Source of the DNA: Pedobacter sp. KBW06
Lineage (GTDB): Bacteria > Bacteroidota > Bacteroidia > Sphingobacteriales > Sphingobacteriaceae
Reading direction: 5' to 3'
DNA: 64,000 bases
Assembly: GCF_003852525.1 (NCBI RefSeq)
Contig: NZ_QAJL01000003.1
Location: 1,580,061 to 1,644,060 of the forward strand
This document shows, in pieces, positions 59,099 through 64,000 of this stretch. The notes under the pieces are model-generated. The model searched no databases. It was given only the letters and a program-made list of their open reading frames with translations, and was not told the origin of the DNA. Made by a program: the position numbers and the translations under genes. The first letter of the stretch is position 1. Every line of letters starts with the position of its first letter.

Positions 59099-59906
59099 TC
59101 ACGGCCCTCTTTCATAAAACGGGTTTACAAATCCCTGGATGTCCATAACGATGTCTTTCGTCTCTGTTAATCCCGCCCTTTCATCACTATTGTCTCGTTG
59201 AGCATCCTTCATTTCCGTTTCCGGAATCACCTCCTGCGCTTCTCCTTCCTCTCTCAATACCGGCTCCGGACCTTGCACAATTTCATCCTTCCCAGATACT
59301 GGCTGTCCGACTGACTACACCTGTCTTTAGCCACTACAGCAATATAAATATCAACTTCCTTTCCAATCAAATCTTCTGAAAGCACCAGCACCTCTGTTCC
59401 GCTGCTTCTGAAATTACCTGTACTTTGAAAGGAAGCCTTTCCAGCCTCCATATCTATCGCCAGCAGCATCATCTGATCATAAGAGGAACCACCTTCAACA
59501 AAAGAAGGGTCCCAGTTAAAGCGTAACAGTCCTTCTCCTTCCTCTACAACTGCAGCTCCTGTTAAACCAGTCAGATTTCCACCGCTGATTTTAAACGCAG
59601 CCGGATCAATGTAATCTCCTTCCTCCACCGCTCTGAGGGCAATTGTCTGTTATAGGAAAGTGCAGCACGCATCCCTCCACTCTTTGTCCAATAATCTTTG
59701 AATCCAACCTTTACCAGCCCTTTAACCACATTTAAAACATCTTGTACCAGCTTAAACCGACTTCTGCTTTTCAATTCATTCTCTGTTGGCGGAGCAGTCC
59801 GCTCCGGTAAACTCCTCATCCGGTCTACACCATATAAAGTATAACCGACCACAGGGCCCACCTTTCCACTGAAACCACCCAATACACCATTTGTAATTCT
59901 TGCCAT
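59099..59906 (-). pseudogene. DUF6266 gene with two single-base deletions
   Basis: A DUF6266 family protein (abundant in Pedobacter relatives, function unknown) broken in two places. Frame 1 from ATG 59906 reads MARITNGVLGGFSGKVGPVV to AALSYNRQ. Frame 2 continues IALRAVEEGDYIDPAAFKIS down to SQYLG. Frame 3 continues KDEIVQGPEPVLREEGEAQE to FVNPFYERGP with stop at 59099. Break 1 lies at 59641-59645 (CAATT where CAAATT would fit), break 2 at about 59286-59293. Each equals one lost base; repair gives 810 bases and 269 residues. The apparent intact frames end early at their respective stop codons. Confidence 0.85.
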
Positions 59907-60325
59907 AATGCTTTATTTAAATTAATGTCATACCAACCTTATCCCTGTCTCGGGGCTAAGTTGCAGTTCACAGGACATTTACCCATTGCTTACACGCTGT
60001 TTACACGTTATCAAGCGTGTCTCCACCGAGTATAGACCGAGGATACACCTCATATAGAGCCTGGTACCGGGAAACTGATCAAGCACAAGATACGGAGCAA
60101 AACCCTTCCGGAGTGCCGGATAAGAATTGCCCTTTCATCTGTATACCCACCATAATCAACAGAAACGATCTTTAAAATGCAATTTTTGAGCAGAAGATCG
60201 TCAACACCTATTTTTCCCCCTAAAGATTACCTGTTTCCGAATAGTGCATTACCATTAGCGAATAGTACAAGATTCGCCCTCCCCCTTTCCTGACTTTTGC
60301 ATCGTTGATCATTAAAACCTCAGCA
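59907..60325. other. 419-bp intergenic stretch
   Basis: No gene was recognised. The stretch contains short repeats of TTTAC/ACACG type around 59990-60030 and, at its right end, a weak -7-like site (GACTTTTG near 60291-60298) for the MFS gene. Confidence 0.4.
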
Positions 60326-61492
60326 ATGAAAAGTCTATCAAAAACAGGAATATTTGCCCTATTACTTTGCAGCAGTCTTACCATTATGGTAGGAACAGTG
60401 ATTGCCCCATCTTTAACAGAAGTTTCCATACATCTTGGTTTTACCCGCAATCCAGGTTGGTTAATCACCTTACCTGCGCTGGGGGTTGTCTTATTTGCAC
60501 CCATCATTGGAAAAATAATGGACCGTAAAGGCCCTTACGTGGTCATGTGCTGGGGACTGGTTCCGTATGCCCTGTTTGGTGTCATTGGAATATGGCTGAA
60601 CAATCCCATTCTCTTAATTGCAGACCGCATTCTGCTGGGTGCCGCGACTGCTGCCATTCAAGCCTCCACAACCGCACTTATTGCCTGTTTCTTTGAAAAG
60701 GAAGAGCGCATAAAAATGATCGCCTGGCAGGGGATGTCTATAGAATTAGGAGGAGTGCTGTTTCTGAGCATAGGAGGAATTCTGGCAGAAATGAATTGGC
60801 AATACCCTTTTTTCATATATCTTATGGCCCTTTTTTGCCTGTTTATGGTCCGGATTGGCATTCCAGGGATCAAGGTGAATAAAGTAACTGAGAAACTGCT
60901 CCAGCCAGAGATTATCCCTAAAAACATGATCCATATCCTGGCCTGCGTAATCATGGCCATGGTTCTGTTCTTCATCGTTGTTGTTGGCCTGCCACAATAC
61001 CTCCCACAGGCTTTTGGTTTCAGCGCTTCGCTGACTGGCTATTTCATGGCATTCATTTCGGTAATTGCAGTATGTGCGGCAAGCCTGTTGCCTTACCTGA
61101 TCAAACAAATCGGCTCAAAATATACGCTGGCAGCAGGTTTTACCTTCTTCGTCGCGGCACACCTCTTGTTTTCTTTTTCAGCCCATACAGGATCCCTGAT
61201 CCTTGCTGCGATGGCCACAGGAATTGGATTTGGCTTTACCGTTCCCCTCCTCAACCACCTGACACTCGAAGAAAGTGATGCCTCCAACCGGGGAAGAAAT
61301 CTCGGCTATTATTCCATGGGAATTTTTGGAGGCCAGTTCCTCTCTTCCTTTATGGAAATCTTATCGCTGGACCTCAAAACCACCTTTTTCATGGCCGCCG
61401 GTATCGCTGCGCTGGTTGCAGCAAGCCTCTTTTACCAGGCCAGAAAAAGCACCATCAACATTGTAAACAATAATTTTAACCTTAATAAATAA
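60326..61492 (+). CDS. MFS transporter (DHA-type)
   Basis: A 388-residue 12-helix drug/metabolite exporter, start ATG 60326 (MKSLSKTGIFALLLCSSLTI); an upstream ATG at 60305 adds MIIKTSA. The N-terminal half has LITLPALGVVLFAPIIGKIMDRKGPYVVM (loop 2-3 motif A-like, GKxMDRKG), and RILLGAATAAIQASTTALIACFFEKEER for helix 4. The C-terminal half is normal. Its stop is 5 bases before the DAPG-hydrolase-like gene, so both are one operon; export of the substrate or product of that enzyme is the obvious inference. Confidence 0.92.
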   Translation: MKSLSKTGIFALLLCSSLTIMVGTVIAPSLTEVSIHLGFTRNPGWLITLPALGVVLFAPIIGKIMDRKGPYVVMCWGLVPYALFGVIGIWLNNPILLIADRILLGAATAAIQASTTALIACFFEKEERIKMIAWQGMSIELGGVLFLSIGGILAEMNWQYPFFIYLMALFCLFMVRIGIPGIKVNKVTEKLLQPEIIPKNMIHILACVIMAMVLFFIVVVGLPQYLPQAFGFSASLTGYFMAFISVIAVCAASLLPYLIKQIGSKYTLAAGFTFFVAAHLLFSFSAHTGSLILAAMATGIGFGFTVPLLNHLTLEESDASNRGRNLGYYSMGIFGGQFLSSFMEILSLDLKTTFFMAAGIAALVAASLFYQARKSTINIVNNNFNLNK

Positions 61493-61497
61493 ATATC

Positions 61498-62163
61498 ATG
61501 AGAATTGAAGAAGCAAATGATCTGCTAAAACCTGGTTACCTGTCTTTTGAAGCCGGTTACAAACGTTACGAAGACGGACTGTTGGTGATTGCCGCACGTT
61601 CCAGCCTGATGAACATCACTAAAGAAATGATCGAATGGTGGGTGGGCTATGTACACAACTCCGAACAGTATTCCTGGTGGCATAAAGAAGACCATGTGTT
61701 CAGCGACTGGATCGGAGAACGTGGTACAGGCAAGTACATCGGGGGAACGCATATTGCCCATGAGCGTCTGGGTGGCGAAGAAATCCATAAGCTCAGGATC
61801 AATTTCTTAGACCCCTCAGTGATCATGGACACCAGTAAATTTGAAGCAGCCGGAGTAACGGCCATTCATGCCCGTCTGGCCCTCGACGGAGAACCTGGTT
61901 ATGTGGCCAAACTGCTTCATTTTGTCCGGGATACGCCATATGGCTGTGAAATGCGCAGCAGGTTCTGGATGGGTTGTTTCGAGGGAAACGACCTGGAGAA
62001 CAATTTTGAAACCCGCAGCAGGATTTACCCTGATGAAGTAGGGGCGGGATTGCTTAAACATTGTCATGAGGAAATGAGCAATCTTGGTATTTTCCTTCCC
62101 GAATTGTATGAACGCGAAACGGGCAAAAAAGTTAAAATCGGCTCCATGGCCGACGTCATGTAA
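61498..62163 (+). CDS. DAPG-hydrolase (PhlG)-like enzyme
   Basis: A 221-residue cytosolic protein that resembles the DAPG-hydrolase family, in which PhlG cleaves a carbon-carbon bond of 2,4-diacetylphloroglucinol. Visible candidates for the metal site: His62 and Asp65-His66 in SWWHKEDHVFSDW, His85/His88-Glu89 in GTHIAHERLGG, and His residues in AIHARLAL and LLHFVRDT. Shorter than PhlG (about 290), so the substrate may differ. Starts 5 bases after the MFS gene and is followed by a terminator. A phenolic-antibiotic detoxification role is inferred, not shown. Confidence 0.75.
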   Translation: MRIEEANDLLKPGYLSFEAGYKRYEDGLLVIAARSSLMNITKEMIEWWVGYVHNSEQYSWWHKEDHVFSDWIGERGTGKYIGGTHIAHERLGGEEIHKLRINFLDPSVIMDTSKFEAAGVTAIHARLALDGEPGYVAKLLHFVRDTPYGCEMRSRFWMGCFEGNDLENNFETRSRIYPDEVGAGLLKHCHEEMSNLGIFLPELYERETGKKVKIGSMADVM

Positions 62164-62174
62164 GCCAATATACC

Positions 62175-62208
62175 AGCGGCCTGCAGGAGGAGAATGCTGC
62201 AGGCTGCT
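62175..62208 (+). terminator. Terminator after the DAPG-hydrolase-like gene
   Basis: 12-bp stem (62175-62186 with 62197-62208) with one G-U pair, 10-base loop, followed by TTT. The ATG at 62194 lies inside its loop/stem, which is why the next gene is taken to start at 62242. Confidence 0.8.
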
Positions 62209-62241
62209 TTTCAGAATATAATCAAAATACTATCTTTACCC

Positions 62242-63057
62242 ATGAAGTTTACCCATCGGATTGATCCGGAAAAGTTTCTTATTTACCAACTGAACGATTG
62301 TCCGGAAAGTTATCTCCAAAGCGCCCACCGCGAGGAATACTTTGAAATGATCTGGTTCAGGTACAAGGAAAATATCAATCCGCAAGCTCCTGAAGAAGGA
62401 CAATACGTTTACCTGATTCCTCCGTACAGAGCTACCCCTGTCTCCATAAAAGACAAAGAAGGTTACCTGATCGCCTTTAAAAGAGATTACCTGGACGAGG
62501 ATGATAAAGAATATGCGCTTGATGTTTTCAATCTCTTTAACATACAGGGTCAATATTCACTCATTCCTTTGGATGTCGCTACCGTAGGACGTTTTGTTCA
62601 CCTTTATGCGCTCATTAAGGAAGAATACGGGCAACCCATGGGTACTTACCTCGTTTTAAAATCATTGCTAAAGGTTTTTCTCTTAAACCTGATCAGGATC
62701 AACCAGAAAGCTTTTTTAAATCAGGATGTAAACCAGAAACGTGTATATCAGTTTATTCTCCTGATGGATGCTCATTATGAAACAGAAAGAAAAGCATCGT
62801 TCTACGCAGGCAAACTGGGGATCAGCGTAAAAAGGCTCAACCAGATCCTGCTGGAGAAAATGCATAAAACACTCACCCAGCTGCTCCACAACCGGGTAAT
62901 CCTGGAAGCCAAAAGAAGGCTGATCAGCAGTGACCATACCATTAAAGAGATCGCCTATCAGCTCAATTTTGAAGATCCGGGCTATTTCTCCAGATTTTTC
63001 AAGAAACAAACGGGCCTGAGCCCTGAAAAATTTAAAGCTTCAGCGGCGTTAAAGTAA
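62242..63057 (+). CDS. AraC family transcriptional regulator
   Basis: A 271-residue regulator. The ATG at 62242 (MKFTHRIDPEKFLIYQLNDCPESY) is preferred because the upstream ATG at 62194 lies in a terminator hairpin; TATCTTTA at 62230-62237 looks like its -7 box. The N-terminal 170 residues are a cupin-like ligand domain; the C-terminal AraC domain reads ASFYAGKLGISVKRLNQILLEKMHKTL, then HTIKEIAYQLNFEDPGYFSRFFKKQTGLSPEKF. It follows the MFS/DAPG-hydrolase genes and may regulate them. Confidence 0.9.
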   Translation: MKFTHRIDPEKFLIYQLNDCPESYLQSAHREEYFEMIWFRYKENINPQAPEEGQYVYLIPPYRATPVSIKDKEGYLIAFKRDYLDEDDKEYALDVFNLFNIQGQYSLIPLDVATVGRFVHLYALIKEEYGQPMGTYLVLKSLLKVFLLNLIRINQKAFLNQDVNQKRVYQFILLMDAHYETERKASFYAGKLGISVKRLNQILLEKMHKTLTQLLHNRVILEAKRRLISSDHTIKEIAYQLNFEDPGYFSRFFKKQTGLSPEKFKASAALK

Positions 63058-63063
63058 GATCTT

Positions 63064-63071
63064 TATATTTG
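63064..63071 (+). promoter_or_regulatory. -7 element upstream of the Crp/Fnr gene
   Basis: TATATTTG fits TAnnTTTG. The in-frame ATG at 63069 lies within it, so translation is assigned to the ATG at 63093. Confidence 0.55.
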
Positions 63072-63092
63072 CTGAAACATCGACCTCTACGA

Positions 63093-63659
63093 ATGGAAAC
63101 CCTCAAAAAGATCATTACCGATATTGCTGCTATTTCTGAATCCTCAGCCGAAAAGCTGTGCGAGCTTTTTGAGGAAGTTCATTACCCTAAATCCCATCTC
63201 CTGTTTCGTCAGCATGAAATGGACCCTACCCTTTATGTCATCAAATCGGGAATTGCCAGGGCCTATTACCGGACCGACGACAGTGATGTTACCTTTTGGT
63301 TCGGGACCGAAGGGAGTGCTGTGGTTTCCTACAATAGTTACATCAACCAGACTCCCGGCTACGAAAGCATCGAGCTGCTGGAAGATACGGTCCTTTATCG
63401 TCTGGAACACCGGCACCTTGGTGCTTTATATGAAACCGATATAGAAATTGCCAACTGGGGGCGAAAGCTGATGGAAAAAGAAATCATCCTCGTAGAAGAA
63501 AGGCTCATTTCCAGGCTATTGCTCAATGCCACCCAACGCTACAAAAACCTGATGGACCATCAGCCGGAACTGCTGCAAAGGGTTCAGCTGACTTATATCG
63601 CCTCTTATCTGGGAATTACTCCCGTTTCTCTAAGCAGGATCAGGGCTGAGATCCGATAA
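63093..63659 (+). CDS. Crp/Fnr family transcriptional regulator
   Basis: A 188-residue regulator starting at ATG 63093 (METLKKIITDIAAISESSAE). A cyclic-nucleotide-binding-like domain (YPKSHLLFRQHEMDPTLYVIKSGIARAYYR) is followed by the dimer helix (EIANWGRKLMEKEIILVEE) and a short helix-turn-helix (LQRVQLTYIASYLGITPVSLSRIRAEI). No FNR-type cysteines. It lies just before an SMR efflux gene on the same strand and could regulate it. Confidence 0.92.
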   Translation: METLKKIITDIAAISESSAEKLCELFEEVHYPKSHLLFRQHEMDPTLYVIKSGIARAYYRTDDSDVTFWFGTEGSAVVSYNSYINQTPGYESIELLEDTVLYRLEHRHLGALYETDIEIANWGRKLMEKEIILVEERLISRLLLNATQRYKNLMDHQPELLQRVQLTYIASYLGITPVSLSRIRAEIR

Positions 63660-63772
63660 TTTCTTATCATTTGTTTAGTTTGCTTTCCACAGCAATTGCG
63701 GAACTTTGTCGGAGAATTTAGCAGCAATTAATGCTGTAATGCAAACCAATAAACACAAAGAACACCAATATT

Positions 63773-64000
63773 ATGAGCTGGATATTATTAATTTTAGGAG
63801 GCCTTTTTGAAGTCGCTTTTGCTTCCTGTCTTGGAAAAATGAAAGAAACAACAGGAAACACTGCCCTGATGTGGGGAACAGGTTTCGTAGTTTGTCTGGT
63901 CATCAGTATGGGGCTGTTGATTAAGGCCACACAGACCTTACCCATCGGAACTGCTTATGCAGTGTGGACAGGGATCGGCGCAGTAGGAACAGTACTGGTT
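63773..64000 (+). CDS. sugE: SMR family efflux protein (SugE/Gdx-like), cut by window edge
   Basis: The first 76 residues of a small multidrug-resistance protein: MSWILLILGGLFEVAFASCL then GKMKETTGNTALM. Glu13 in GLFEV is the essential membrane carboxylate, and TLPIGTAYAVWTGIGAVGT is the family signature. Four-helix proteins of about 105 residues export guanidinium (Gdx/SugE) or quaternary amines; the sequence favours the Gdx side but this is not proven. The gene runs off the right edge. It starts 113 bases after the Crp/Fnr gene. Confidence 0.9.
   Translation, partial: MSWILLILGGLFEVAFASCLGKMKETTGNTALMWGTGFVVCLVISMGLLIKATQTLPIGTAYAVWTGIGAVGTVLV

Noticed and set aside
60220..60507. 95-codon minus-strand frame over the MFS start
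   Set aside because: Overlaps the strongly supported MFS gene and has no recognisable domain.
1..64000. CRISPR array, insertion sequence, integrase or prophage
   Set aside because: No regularly spaced repeats, transposase, integrase or phage structural gene was seen on either strand.

Overview
The window looks like chromosomal sequence from a Bacteroidota bacterium, most likely Sphingobacteriaceae (Pedobacter-like). The grounds are the gene families (type IX secretion plug protein, TamL-type Omp85 lipoprotein, fused CcsBA, YfhO, DUF6266, DUF5690, DUF5362, LytS/LytTR pair, outer-membrane beta-barrel family protein), the lack of Shine-Dalgarno sites, and several promoters of the Bacteroidota form TTG-N18..22-TAnnTTTG. 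Genus is an inference; no rRNA is present.

Layout. 0-8.4 kb: 3' end of a heavy-metal RND pump, a secreted GH29 fucosidase, a small gene coupled to an SRPBCC protein, a LytTR/LytS two-component pair, and a large outer-membrane receptor-like protein. 8.4-11.5 kb: DUF5362 protein, YchF, MgtE. 11.7-13.9 kb: a small accessory patch (AbiEii-type nucleotidyltransferase with a HigA-like regulator, plus an orphan gene) next to tRNA-Arg(CCG). 14.1-24.9 kb: CcsBA cytochrome c maturation protein, small genes, Crp/Fnr regulator, YfhO, and a FtsX/MacB-type permease with a candidate sigma-54 promoter. 25-34 kb: glycosyltransferase, dihydroxyacetone kinase plus serine hydrolase, GNAT, DoxX-like and siderophore-interacting proteins, VOC protein, two AraC regulators, nitrilase-family amidase. 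34-37.5 kb: META/DUF4377 protein and a DUF4198-PepSY pair with a Fur-like site over its promoter. 38.1-41.4 kb: a three-gene operon (phosphonatase-like HAD hydrolase, DUF5690 transporter, TIGR03364 FAD oxidoreductase) that reads as aminophosphonate uptake and cleavage, with a striking double palindromic operator. 41.5-56.5 kb: mostly core genes (TspO, TamL, SpoU methyltransferase, tRNA-Cys with a 58-aa basic protein, PyrD, ABC-F, type IX secretion plug, alpha-amylase, PAP2 phosphatase, thioesterase, antiporter, EVE). 56.6-60.3 kb: an AT-rich accessory stretch with lipoprotein-like genes and at least three minus-strand genes broken by single-base deletions. 60.3-64 kb: MFS transporter plus DAPG-hydrolase-like protein, AraC and Crp/Fnr regulators, and the start of an SMR efflux gene.

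The best candidates for something new are the phosphonate operon with its paired palindromes (38.1-41.4 kb), the string of same-direction single-base deletions at 57.1-59.9 kb, and the MFS/DAPG-hydrolase module at 60.3-62.2 kb. All functional assignments are from reading the sequence and recalled family knowledge; no database search was run.
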